Below are positions 21,261-31,571 of a stretch of 64,000 nucleotides of DNA, one piece after another; positions within the stretch are counted from its first letter, which is position 1; each line of letters opens with the position of its first letter. Source of the stretch: Sacculina carcini (lineage: Eukaryota > Arthropoda > Thecostraca > Sacculinidae); NCBI GenBank assembly GCA_916048095.2, contig OU696573.1, forward strand, positions 5,294,608 through 5,358,607, written 5' to 3'. Both the position numbers and the translations under genes were made by a program. Under the pieces are notes generated by a model. It ran no database searches and had not been told where the DNA came from. It worked only from the letters and a program-made list of their open reading frames with translations.

Positions 21261-21418
21261 AACCGGCAATAACATAAAGAAATATGGCAAACAATAGAAA
21301 ACTAAAAGCTAATTGAAATTTTGCTAATTTCACATCATTTGACCATTCAAATATTACTTTTTGTGTGAGATTCATTCATATATTCAGGGTGAGCAGGAAT
21401 ATTGCATACACTGCAAAA

Positions 21419-22835
21419 CTATATGGTGCGTCCATCACACTGACGACATCTGTTGAAATGACTCTTGCCTTTGTAAATCCAATGATACTGAGTGTTGTAC
21501 CGCACTGTTTCCACCACAGCCATAGGAACTGCACCTGGTCTTGCTCTGGGTTTCCGATAATTTGACAGCGTCGATATCACCAGTTGCCGTGCAAAGTCCA
21601 GCAAACTGAATTTCTTATCGTAGTTCCTGAAGAGTTTCCATCCATTTACAACCTGAGCGTTCACAGTCCATGCAAAAAGGGGCCACCACCATTTTATAAA
21701 TATGATTCTGCAACGATTAGCTGCTAATTGTTGATCGAACACATCAACGCCGCCCATGTGCTGATTATAAATGTGTATTGAATGTGGCAAATCAACTTCA
21801 ACATGTTTCTTTTGGATCCTATTCCAACTTTTAGCTTTCTTCGACGGCTCTGAACGAAGTTTGTTGGATGCAACACTTACCACTTTGTTGTCCTTCCACT
21901 TTACAACTCAAATGCAGCTATGAATGCTTCATTCATAGTCCCTCTTTCAATCTTATCTAAGTCCTTTCTTGTCTTCAGAGGGGCTCCAGAGAGTGTCTTC
22001 TCTGAGCAGTGGCGGCGCCGGGATTTTTCCGATAGTGGGGCTGAGGGGGCTAAGGAAAAAGTTGAGGGGGCTTGGCGAAACATGAAGAACTACACTCGAA
22101 GGCTGACTACATGATATTATAAGGGACTGGGGCACACTGATTCAGTCCTCGAACTTGAACCAAAATAACAGGACTTCATTTACATTGGTAAGGATTTATA
22201 ATGTCCATGATCATGATTTTTTGGGGGGCTTAGGGGGAGCTTGACATATTTTGGGGCTGAAAACCCTCAACCCCCCTCCTTTCTTGGCGCCGCAACTGTC
22301 TCTGAGTGTGCAGGTGGCTGCTATTTTATTTTATGCAATTTTTTCAAGTAATGCAACTGACCCAAGAAAATTTGTCAAACACAGCGTGTTGACCAGGTTG
22401 CATATTCACACTTTTAATCATTTGAAGCACTACACTCCCACCAAGACCAAATCCTTTATCGATCCTTTAAGTGTCCTAAATGAGCTGTGGACACTTGATC
22501 ATAATCGGGGACTAGATTTACCACCTGATGAATATCATCATGCCACTTGTAGGCAGTTTTTTTCGTCGCTTTGTTTTAAGTGGTTCTGCTGCAAGACATT
22601 GAGTTGATTCGATGTGAGGGTGATCATCATCTGCATTACGACTCAAAACATTGCTGAGTAAAATTCTCCTCGGAAGGTTCACCGGGTTGCAGGTAACTTC
22701 ATCATCAGAACCGTCACTGTCTTGATCTGTGTCGGCTTCCGGTGCTTCATCGGGGGGTTCGATAGCTATTCTGACTTCATTTTGCTCATCTGATTCCTCT
22801 TTCACCATAAGGTCATGTATTTCATTCAAGGACAA
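21419..22835 (-). pseudogene. piggyBac transposase remnant
   Basis: Pieces of a piggyBac transposase (DDE_Tnp_1_7 family) run right to left. The N part (22518-22835) is rich in D and E, as in piggyBac proteins, and starts at a TTTCAG-like splice acceptor, not an ATG, so an upstream exon is likely. A middle piece near 22330-22380 includes VFDKF, which fits the region of the second catalytic D, and KIAATCTLR. It is then split by the MITE at 22007-22298. The C part carries VVKWKDNKVVSVASN, then NQHMGGVDVFDQQLAANR, with the third catalytic D of the DDD triad, FIKWWWPLFAW and NGWKLFR, and ends near 21419 in CRQCDG (a partial C-rich tail). Frames change at several points (for example a frameshift just after IAAFEL near 21901) and the part around the first catalytic D is missing, so the gene is dead. 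Confidence 0.87.
22007..22298 (-). mobile_element. hAT-type MITE, copy 2, inside piggyBac transposase
   Basis: A 292-bp element with ends CAGTGGCGGCGCC and GGCGCCGCAACTG, flanked by a perfect 8-bp target duplication TCTCTGAG (21999-22006 and 22299-22306). It is the same family as 18151-18501 in inverted orientation. An 8-bp duplication and CAGTGG-type ends support hAT. It splits the transposase frame, so it landed after the piggyBac. Confidence 0.93.
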
Positions 22836-23212
22836 CCTGAAATAAAAATAGAAATATATTATTGCACGTAAGGAGCGGTATATTCAAAATTGATCAAACC
22901 CTTATCGGCAACGCCGGGTGGCAAGTTTACTTGCCATGTTTATTTTTTGTAATAAAAACAGCCCATATATTATCATCAGAACAAAAACTCAATCACTCAA
23001 TGCTAGATCATCATTTTAGGAACACTTATATATGAAGTAGGGGAAAATAGCACAAGAATGCAGTTAAAAACTTGCGATTTTTTGTGACGTGGTAACGCCA
23101 TGCTGCACAGTAGCAACTTTCAAGGTCAACTGAGCGGACATGTGACGCAACAGCGCGTCGAGAAAGTGTTCTGTGCACGTTCAATACTTGTTTCAACAAT
23201 ATAAAACACCTT
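22836..23212. other. piggyBac 5' non-coding region
   Basis: AT-rich sequence upstream of the transposase remains, with the GGCAAGTTTACTTGCC copy at 22920-22935. The TTTCAG-like acceptor on the minus strand at its left edge suggests an intron lay here. It is cut at 23212 by the LTR element. Confidence 0.6.
22920..22935. promoter_or_regulatory. palindrome-like subterminal motif (middle)
   Basis: GGCAAGTTTACTTGCC, whose reverse complement is exactly the copy at 29184-29199. It is preceded by cggcaacgccgggt. Inferred to be part of the piggyBac's repeated binding-site set. Confidence 0.5.
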
Positions 23213-23644
23213 TGTGGTGACGTTGTTTCATTTGGAGTGGTTGCGACGCATATAACCGGTATGCGACAATTGCACTGTCCATTGTTATGTTTTGTGTTTT
23301 GAGTACTGTGAGTTGTTTTAGTATAAATTGATGTAATGTTATATTATATATATTCATTGTAATTACTATTAGTTTTCTTTTGTATTATTTAATGTTAGTG
23401 CGTATTTAAATATGTTCTTGTGCTGTGTGGGCCACTCTCGGCTTTATGATTGGTCCACGTCTGACCTGTCGCTGGCGTGGCACCTGATTGGTCCACGTCA
23501 GCAATGACCTGGCAGTATGTAGTTAGACGCCGCTTGCACACATAGCATTTTGTTCAATTGTTCTTTGGTCACGCTTTGGTGTCGGACATAATATATGCGC
23601 GTACTAGTTTGTGAATGCTGGTTTTTCTGTAGCTAATCGCTACA
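23213..23644 (+). repeat. 5' LTR of the CsRn1-like element
   Basis: Begins TGTGGTGACG and ends CGCTACA, 432 bp. It differs from the right LTR at about three positions and a 2-bp length change in a TA run. A short TATA-rich stretch near its middle may serve transcription. Confidence 0.93.
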
Positions 23645-23646
23645 AG

Positions 23647-23664
23647 TGGTGCCCCAAGTGAGTC
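23647..23664 (+). promoter_or_regulatory. primer-binding site
   Basis: TGGTGCCCCAAGTGAGTC lies two bases after the left LTR. The TGG start is what a tRNA 3' CCA end pairs with. CsRn1-type elements use a TGGTG-starting site linked to tRNA-Trp; I cannot confirm which tRNA is used here. Confidence 0.75.
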
Positions 23665-23928
23665 GTGAGTACATTTTTTCCGTTATCATTCTCCATATTA
23701 CAATATTAATCACTCACCTGATTCGTCCTCTGGCCATTCATTTTTTTTTCACGTGTCTATATTTTCCGGTTTCATTTTTTTTCAATTTCAACCTGTTTTC
23801 CTTAGTTTTCATTGTTCTGCCAGTATTTCGTCGGGTCTATTTCACATCCTATTCATTATTTCATTGATTTCCGTCTTCTATTGTCGGTCCGTTGCCATTT
23901 CACTGTCGTTCTCATTCTTCGAATCACA

Positions 23929-24741
23929 ATGTCATTTGACGACAAATTCCATGTCGAGCCTGAGGCCACTGTCAACCGCGTCGCCGTAAAAGTGCCTGTA
24001 TTTATGCCCAAGTCTGCTGAAGGCTGGTTTCACATTTTGGAGGCGCAATTCAGGCTGCAAAATATCACCGTTGACGGGACGCGTTTCGATCACGTGCTGG
24101 CGTCACTTCCTCCGGACGTCATAACTCAACTTCCACCCAGTTGTCTGAATACGCGCAGCTATAGTACCATCGGGGAAGAAGTCACTCAGCTATATGAACG
24201 CTCCAGACCGGAGTTGTTTGAAGAGCTCATATCGAAGCAGCCGCTGACCGGAAAACCATAAATTTATATGGCTGAGCTGCAAACAACTGCTCGCAAGGTG
24301 GGGGTATCGGATGACCTTGTTCGACACAAGTTTGTAGAGGCTCTCCCATCAGCCATCGGACCGGTTCTGGTTTCGCACAAGGAATTGTCATTGACGGGAT
24401 TGGCCAAATTGGCAGATGAACTGGTTCCCCTGCTCGCGTCAACATCGTATGGCATAACGACACCAACTGTACCGTGCCTGGCGGCCCCCGCTGGGGTTTC
24501 CGCATCGGCTGGCGTGCGCGATGCGTTCAACAGAAGTCCGGTCGCATCGCCGAGCACCGGTCTAGGTCTCCAGCCGTATTTTGTCGGACAGAAGCCGCAG
24601 GTATGCAGAGCACACCTGTTTTACGGACCCAAAGCTCGTACGTGCAAGCCTTGGTGCCGCTGGCCCAAGAACAGCCGTGACGTCCGAATGCAGCCGTCCT
24701 CGCGTACTGCCTCACCTGCTCGTCAGCCAACGGAAAACTAG
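23929..24741 (+). pseudogene. gag region of the CsRn1-like element
   Basis: From the ATG at 23929 the frame reads MSFDDKFHVEPEATVNRV, then a capsid-like segment (KSAEGWFHILEAQFRLQNI, DHVLASLPPDVI, QLYERSRPELFEEL, GVSDDLVRHKFVEALP), a short form of the gag-related retrotransposon domain. The C end has CRAHLFYGPKARTCKPWC, the CsRn1-type C-H-C-C motif. Gag would form the particle that packages element RNA. The region is close to whole. Confidence 0.8.
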
Positions 24742-25118
24742 TGAGGCAGGCGTGTAACTCTGTGAATACTCGCCTGCCGCTTTTGCAAGTCACAGCCGTC
24801 ATAAATGAGAAGCCGTATATGTTCATCGTGGACACGGGCGCGGCGGTATCAGTAATACCCCCGACAATCGTGTCACCAGCTACAGTTGAACCGAGCGCGG
24901 TGAGCATCAGGTCGGCAGGTGGGCAACCAATACAAGTTTACGGCGAGGTTCGTTTGAAGGTTGGTCTACGCTGTCTCCGTCGTCAGTTGTACTGGACTTT
25001 TATCGTCGCTGACGTCACGCAAGCTCTCCTCGGCCAGGATTTGTTGGCCCATTTCGACTTGATCGTGGATTGTCGTCGGCGCAGCATTCGCGATTCGAGC
25101 ACAGATTTATCTGTTTAA
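24741..25118 (+). pseudogene. protease region of the CsRn1-like element
   Basis: A retropepsin-type domain: FIVDTGAAVSVIPP is the active-site DTG box near residue 30, and ALLGQDLLAHFDLIVD is the C-terminal (hydrophobic)-G-x-D/N helix region. It overlaps the end of gag and is in the same phase as the RT-integrase part that follows. Its role is cleavage of the polyprotein in the particle. Confidence 0.85.
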
Positions 25119-25133
25119 TGTTCAGTTTCTTCT

Positions 25134-27923
25134 GTGAACACATGCGGTGTTGTTGTCAACGATGCAGCTGATGTTCCTCCGAGTGTGCAGCTGCTGCTGT
25201 CGAAATTGTCGTGTCTCATCTCGCCGTCTCAGCATCCACCGACAGCAAATACATCAGCTGTTTCGCACACCATCGATACGGGCAGCTCTGCACCAACGTT
25301 TGCTTCGCCACGCCGCCTCAACCCGCAGCGAGAAGCGGCAGCGCGTCAAGTCTTCGACCAGCTGCTTGAACAAGGTATAGTGCGTCCGTCGAAGTCTCCG
25401 TGGGCTTCACCGCTCCATCTTGTTCCGAAACGAAGCCCGGGCGAGTGGCGTGTGACGGGTGACTACCGCGCTCTCAATAGCATCACAGTCCCCGACCGCT
25501 ACCCGCTGCCGCATATACATGCGGTGGCGTCGCGCATACACGCCAAGACGGTGTTCAGTAAGCATGATCTGGTGCGCGCCTTTTATAATATTCCGATGGC
25601 ACCAAGCGACATTGAAAAAACGGCGATCACAACACCGTTTGGGCTATTTGAGTACATGTTTATGCCTCTTGGTCTGCGTAACAGTGGAGCCACTTTCCAG
25701 AGGTTCATGGACTCCATCTTTCGCCACTTGTCCTGTGTTTTTGTATATCTTGATGATATAATAATTTTTTCCGAGTCTGCAAATCGACATGTTTCTGATC
25801 TCACCGATGTTTTCCGCGTCCTCAGTTCGCACAAACTTCGTATCGCCGCCAACAAATGCGAATTTTTCAAGACGTCGATAGATTTTCTCGGGCACACCAT
25901 CAGTGGTGAGCGCATCGGCCCGCCGAAGCACAGAGTTGAGGCCATTCAGGCATTTCCTCTGCCAAAGGACACTGCGGGATTGCGTAGATTTCTAGGCATG
26001 GCCGGGTTTTATCGCCGTATGGTCCCGCACTTTTCAGAGATATCGCACCCTTTGTCGGAAATGTTACGAAAATGCCAGAAGAATGCTGCGGTTGTGTGGT
26101 CCGAGGAAGGAGAAGCTGCATTCGACGCAGTGAAACAAGCTCTGGCAACCGCATGTTTGTTGGCAGCTCACCATCCGACTGCGTCCGACTACCACCTGGT
26201 TACAGATTGTTCCGCGCACGCTGCTGGCGCCGCTCTGCACCAGGTAGTGGATGGTACGCCTCACGTGATCGGTTTCTTTTCTAAGAAATTATCGCACGCA
26301 CAGCAGCAGTACGCTGCTTTCGACCGCGAGCTGCTGGCAGCATACATGGCCGTTATGCACTTTAAGCACACGATACAAGGTGGCCGTACCATCTTGTTCA
26401 CCGACCACAAACCTTTGGTCGGTGCTTTTTACAGTCGTCGCCCCGCCAAGCTGGATCGCCAGCAGTGCCATCTCGCGGTGCTCACTGAATACGTGGCCGA
26501 CCTGCACTTTATCAGGGGCGCAGATAATGTCGTCGCGGACTGCCTATCGCGCGCAGCGTGCAGTATCGCCGTGGACGCGTGGGATCTGCCGGCTCTGGCG
26601 GCTTCACAGGCCGCTGATCCGGACATGTGTGTCGCTCAGCACTCTCTGAAGCCTTTTCCCGTGAGCGGCGACCACATGCTGTACTGCGAGACGTCACAGG
26701 GCCACCCGCGTCCGTATGTGCCACTGTCTCACAGACGCGCCATTTTCACCAGCCTGCACAACACGGCTAACCCTGGCAAAAGAGCCAGTGTGACACTCGT
26801 GAAATCCCGCTATTCCTGGCCGTCGTTGGTGCGAGATGTGCAGTTCTGGGTAACCGAGTGTCTTGCTTGTCAAGAAAGTAAAATTCACCGACATACCAAG
26901 CCACCCCCAACGCCATTTGTCGCGTCGGGCGGACGGTTTGAAACCGTTCACATCGACATCGTGGGCCCGCTGCCTCCGCAGGTTATGCGCGGCCACCCGT
27001 TTTCCAACGCTTTCCGCTATCTGTTGACGTGTGTTGACCGCGCTACACGCTGGGTCGAGGCCGTACCGCTGGTTGACTGCACCACAGAAACGATTGCAAG
27101 GGCTTTCGTTAATTCGTGGGTCTCACGTTTCGGCGTACCGCTTTTTGTCGTAATCGACCGCGGTCCGCAATTTGAGTCTGACCTCTTCAGAGAGCTCTCC
27201 AATACCATCGGCTTTCACAGATTGCGCACGACGGCTTACCATCCACAGAGCAATGGTTTTATCGAGCGCCGACATCGGGTACTCAAGGCATCTATCCGAG
27301 CGCGACGTCAAGAATGGCTCGATGCACTGCCAATCGTACTCATGGGCATGCGGATGCTTCCGTCGTGCCATGGTTTGTCTCCCTTCAGCGCGGTGACCGG
27401 CACTGAGTTGATGTGCCCGCGAATCGCTCTCGACGACGCCGACTCTGCAGACAACCAACGTGGTTTTGTTCGAGAGCTGGCGATAAGGATGTCGGAGATG
27501 GATTTCCGATCAATGTCTGCTGGTACAAGGCATGGACAATCGCAGGAGTACGTTCCATCCCAACTGGAGCACTGTTCACACGTGTGGATCCGGGTGGACC
27601 GGGTGCGGCATTCGCTGGAGGCTCCGTTCAGCGGGCCATATCGTGTGGTGCATCGTGGCCCGGCAGTGTTTACTGTCGAGCTGCCATCAGGATCGACCGA
27701 GACCGTCTCTGTCGCCCGGCTGAAGCCGGCCGTCCTACCGGTAAGGTCACACCATGTAGCACCACATCACGCTGACACTGCTGACGCCACGCCCAAGACT
27801 CAAGCGCCGGCTGACGTCTCACCTCAGTCAGAAGAACCGAGCAGGCATCACGATACTCGCGTGAAGACGCGCAGCGGTCGAACTGTTCGTTTTCGGCGAG
27901 AACCACAGTTTTTCTATTTTTGA
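25134..27923 (+). pseudogene. pol region: RT, RNase H, integrase of the CsRn1-like element
   Basis: A 929-codon stretch. RT: LVPKRSPGEWRVTGDYRALN, KHDLVRAFYNIP, FGLFEYMFMPLGLRNSGATF and the catalytic FVYLDDIII. RNase H: VTDCSAHAAGAALHQ, FDRELLAAY, LFTDHKPLV. Integrase: an H-H-C-C finger ending CLACQESK, the catalytic core with HIDIVGPLPP, VIDRGPQFESDLF and SNGFIERRHR (D,D,E), and a C-terminal region with PFSGPYRVVHRGPAVF. No chromodomain is seen. This matches the order of Ty3/gypsy pol and its usual length. It makes the DNA copy and inserts it. Confidence 0.93.
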
Positions 27924-28701
27924 TTCTATTGTTGTTGAGATGTTTGCATACGATTGTTGTTAGGTGTACATTTTGTATGCTCATATTACGCCCACATGTA
28001 CACGGAGAGGCATGTTTATTTATGATTGTGCGTGTGTATATCTCTTATTTATAGATGTGTACGCATACGTTGGTTTACGCGTGTGTGTGAACATTATTGT
28101 ATGCGTACAACTGTTGTGCGCGTACTAACGTGTTTGTATTTGTTACATTGTACCTGTTTTTGCGAGTATATAGTGAACTTGTCTTATGTTATTGTTGTGT
28201 GCGTACATGACATTTCCTGGCTGGTGTACGTACGGATCATAGATGTACGGACTTGTGTGCTCATTTCTAGTGTTATGCATTTCATGTGTTGATACCAGCT
28301 GTTCTTACGTTCAGTTTTTGTACGGGAACTTCATGTTTTTGAGTGTGTTTCAAGGTTCTACTCGTTGTTCAGTGTATTTTTGCCCGAGAATTTTTGTTCC
28401 GGGATTTCTCGTGTCGGTAGTTGCATTCAACTTATCGTTCGTTGTAGTTTTTTTTCACAAGTATATATTTTTTCCAGGACCGTTTACATGTTCGTCTTGT
28501 GACTATTCCCAACTTCGTCCATGTTTCTTCCGTATCCTGGTTTGAAATGCTCCGCATCAATGGTTTGAAATGTTTTGAGATGTTCCGTCGAACCGCATTA
28601 CATCATCATTGTTTTCGTTCACCGTTTTTCTCTTTTCGTTCCGCTCTAGATTTATATCCTGTTTTTTTTTCTGGTAGCTCCGCTTCTGGGGGAGGGAGTC
28701 G
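27924..28701 (+). other. 3' non-coding region and polypurine tract of the CsRn1-like element
   Basis: GT-rich sequence without a conserved frame, ending in a purine-rich tract (gggggagggag at about 28689-28699) immediately before the right LTR, where plus-strand DNA synthesis is primed in this class. Confidence 0.75.
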
Positions 28702-29131
28702 TGTGGTGACGTTGTTTCATTTGGAGTGGTTGCGAGGCATATAACCGGTATGCGACAATTGCGCTGTCCATTGTTATGTTTTGTGTTTTGAGTACTGTGA
28801 GTTGTTTTAGTATAAATTGATGTAATGTTATATTATATATTCATTGTAATTACTATTAGTTTTCTTTTGTATTATTTAATGTTAGTGCGTATTTAAATAT
28901 GTTCTTGTGCTGTGTGGACCACTCTCGGCTTTATGATTGGTCCACGTCTGACCTGTCGCTGGCGTGGCACCTGATTGGTCCACGTCAGCAATGACCTGGC
29001 AGTATGTAGTTAGACGCCGCTTGCACACATAGCATTTTGTTCAATTGTTCTTTGGTCACGCTTTGGTGTCGGACATAATATATGCGCGTACTAGTTTGTG
29101 AATGCTGGTTTTTCTGTAGCTAATCGCTACA
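28702..29131 (+). repeat. 3' LTR of the CsRn1-like element
   Basis: TGTGGTGACG to CGCTACA, 430 bp, followed by the CCTT target duplication. Confidence 0.93.
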
Positions 29132-29183
29132 CCTTCAATTACAATTACATTGCTATTTTCTCATAAATTATAGTTTTGTGTGT

Positions 29184-29199
29184 GGCAAGTAAACTTGCC
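29184..29199. promoter_or_regulatory. palindrome-like subterminal motif (right)
   Basis: GGCAAGTAAACTTGCC, three bases inside the right piggyBac terminal repeat and the exact reverse complement of the copy at 22920. Such repeated motifs near the ends are often transposase contact sites; this is inference. Confidence 0.5.
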
Positions 29200-29215
29200 A
29201 GTCGGCATTAATAGG

Positions 29216-31571
29216 TCAAATTTGACCGAAATCGGTAAATTTCGATACTTGTGCACACGTATGCCACTGACATCACGAAAACGTAAAAATTGACAGAAAT
29301 CGGTTATTTTCGATACTTGTGCACCCGAGTTCCACTGGCATCGCGAAAACGTCAAAAATTGACCGAAATCGTTAATTTTCGATACTTAAGCACACATATG
29401 TCACTGGTATCGCGAAAACGTCAAAATTGACCGATTTCGGGCATTTTCGATATTTGTGAACACGAGTTCCACTGACATCGCGAAAACGTTGAAATTGATC
29501 AAAATCGGTCATTTTCGATACTTGTGTACACGTGTTCATCGCATCGACGAGAACGGCAAATTTATCCGAAATCGGTCATATCCGACACTTTTGAACACGT
29601 ATGTCACTGACATCGAGACAACGTAAAAATTGACCGACTTCGGTCATTTTCGATACTTGTGCACACGTATGCCACTGGCATCACGAAAACGTCCAAATTG
29701 ACAGAAATCGGTCATTTTCGATTCTTGTGCACACGAGTTCCACTGACATCGCGAAAACGATAGAATTGATCAAAATCGGTCATTTTTGATACTTGTGCAC
29801 CCGAGTTCCACCGGCACCGCGAAGACGTCAGAATTGAACGAGATCGGCCATTTTCGATATTTGGGCACACGCATGTCATCTCGAAAATGCCAAACTCTAG
29901 CGAAATCGGACATTTTCGATACTTGTGCACGCGTGTGTCACTGACATCGCGAAAACGTCCAAATTGACCGAAACCGTTCATTTTCGATACTTGTGCACAC
30001 GTATGCCACTGACATCACGAAATCGCCAAAATTGAACGAATTCTGACATTTTCGATACTTGTGCACACGTATGTCACTGGCATCGCGAAAACGTCAAAAT
30101 TGACCGAATTCGGTCATTTTCGTTACTTGTGAACACGAGTTCCACTGACATCGCGAAAACGTTAAAATTGATCAAAATCGGTCATTTTCGATACTTGTGT
30201 ACACTGTTCCACTGACATCGCGAGAACGGCAAATTTATCCGAAATCGGTCATATCCGACACTTTTGAACACGTATGTCACTGACATCGAGAAAACGTATA
30301 AATTGGCCGATTTCGGTCATTTTCGATACTTGTGGACAATCCCACTGACATCGCGAAAAATTAAAAATTGTCCGAACTCGGCCATCTCCGATACTTGATT
30401 TTCGATACTTGTGCACCCGAGTTCCACTGACATCGCGAAAACGTCAAATTTAACCGAGATCGGCCGTTTTGGATACTTGTGCACACGAGTTCCAATGACA
30501 TCGCGAAAACATAAAAATTGATCAAAACCGGTCATTTTCGACACTTGTGCACCCGAGTTCCACTGGCATCGCGAAAACGTAAAAAATTGACCGAAATCGT
30601 TAATTTTCGATACTTAAGCACACATATGTCACTGGTATCGCGAAAACGTCAAAATTGACCGAATTCGGTCATTTTCGTTACTTGTGAACACGAGTTCCAC
30701 TGACATCGCGAGAACGGCAAATTTATCCGAAATCGATCATATCCGACACTTTTGAACACGTATGTCACTGACATCGAGAAAACGTTAAAATTGACCGATT
30801 TCGGTCAATTTCGGTCACTGACATCGCGAAAACATTAAAATTGATCAAAACCGGTCATTTTCGACACTTGTGCACCCGAATTCCACTGGCATCGTGAAAA
30901 CGTCAAAAATTACCGAAATCGGCCATTTTCGATACTTGTGCACACGTATGTGGCTGACATCACGAAAACGTCAAAATTGACAGAAAGCGGTCATTTTCGA
31001 TAATTGTGCACACGAATCCCACTGCCATCGAAAAAACGTCCAAATTGACCGAATTCGGTAATTTTCGATACTTGTGCACACGAGTTCCACTGACATCGCG
31101 AGAACGTTAAATGAATCAAAATCGATCATTTTCGATACTTGTGCACCCGAATTCCACTGGCATCGCGAAAACGTCCAAATTGACCGAAATCGGTCATTTT
31201 CGATACTTGTGTACACGTGATCCACTGACATCGCGAAAACATTAAATTTGACCGAAATCGGTCATTATCGATACTTGTGCACACATATGCCACTGTGATC
31301 ACGAAAACGTCAAAATTGACAGCGGTCATTTGGCTGTCATTTTCGATACTTTTGCACCCGAGTTCCACTGGCATCCCGAAAACGTTAAAGTTGACCTACA
31401 TCTGTCATTTTCGATACTTGCACCCGAATTCCACTGACATCAATAAAACGTCAAAATTGACCAAAATCGGTAATTTTCGATACTTGTGCTCCCGATTTCC
31501 ACTGCCTTCAAGAATACGTCAAAGTTAACCGAAATGGGTCATTTTCGATACTTGTGAACACGTATGCCACT
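29216..31571 (+). repeat. 68-bp satellite, third block (orientation B)
   Basis: Continuation of the array beyond the piggyBac, about 34 monomers. Local segments of several monomers recur here (for example the stretch near 29400-29600 is repeated near 30080-30270 and again near 30610-30790), which points to duplications of multi-monomer blocks of about 600 bp. It ends abruptly at the truncated LTR element. Confidence 0.92.

Larger units (their letters stand above)
23213..29131 (+). mobile_element. Ty3/gypsy LTR retrotransposon, CsRn1-like, near whole
   Basis: A 5.9-kb element with matching LTRs (23213-23644 and 28702-29131), a primer-binding site right after the left LTR, a purine-rich tract just before the right LTR, and gag, protease, RT, RNase H and integrase in the Ty3/gypsy order. 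It is flanked by CCTT on both sides (23209-23212 and 29132-29135). The C-x-x-H...C-x-x-x-C pattern at the end of gag in place of the usual zinc knuckle fits the CsRn1 clade. LTRs are about 99% alike by eye, so the insertion is recent. It looks almost whole, with about two breaks. It sits inside the piggyBac. Confidence 0.92.
21114..29215 (-). mobile_element. piggyBac-like DNA transposon, broken and twice invaded
   Basis: Terminal inverted repeats CCCATTAATGCCG (21114-21126) and CGGCATTAATAGG (29203-29215) match at 12 of 13. The left flank is TTAA (21110-21113) and the right flank TCAA (29216-29219), the expected TTAA target duplication with one change. Both flanks are 68-bp satellite, so the element landed in the array. 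Removing the two insertions it contains (a MITE and an LTR element with their target duplications) leaves about 1.88 kb, short for a piggyBac, so it also has internal deletions. The transposase remains lie on the minus strand. Confidence 0.88.

Noticed and set aside
22251-22607. Plus-strand 118-codon open frame
   Set aside because: Overlaps the MITE end and lies opposite piggyBac transposase remains on the minus strand; no similarity of its own.
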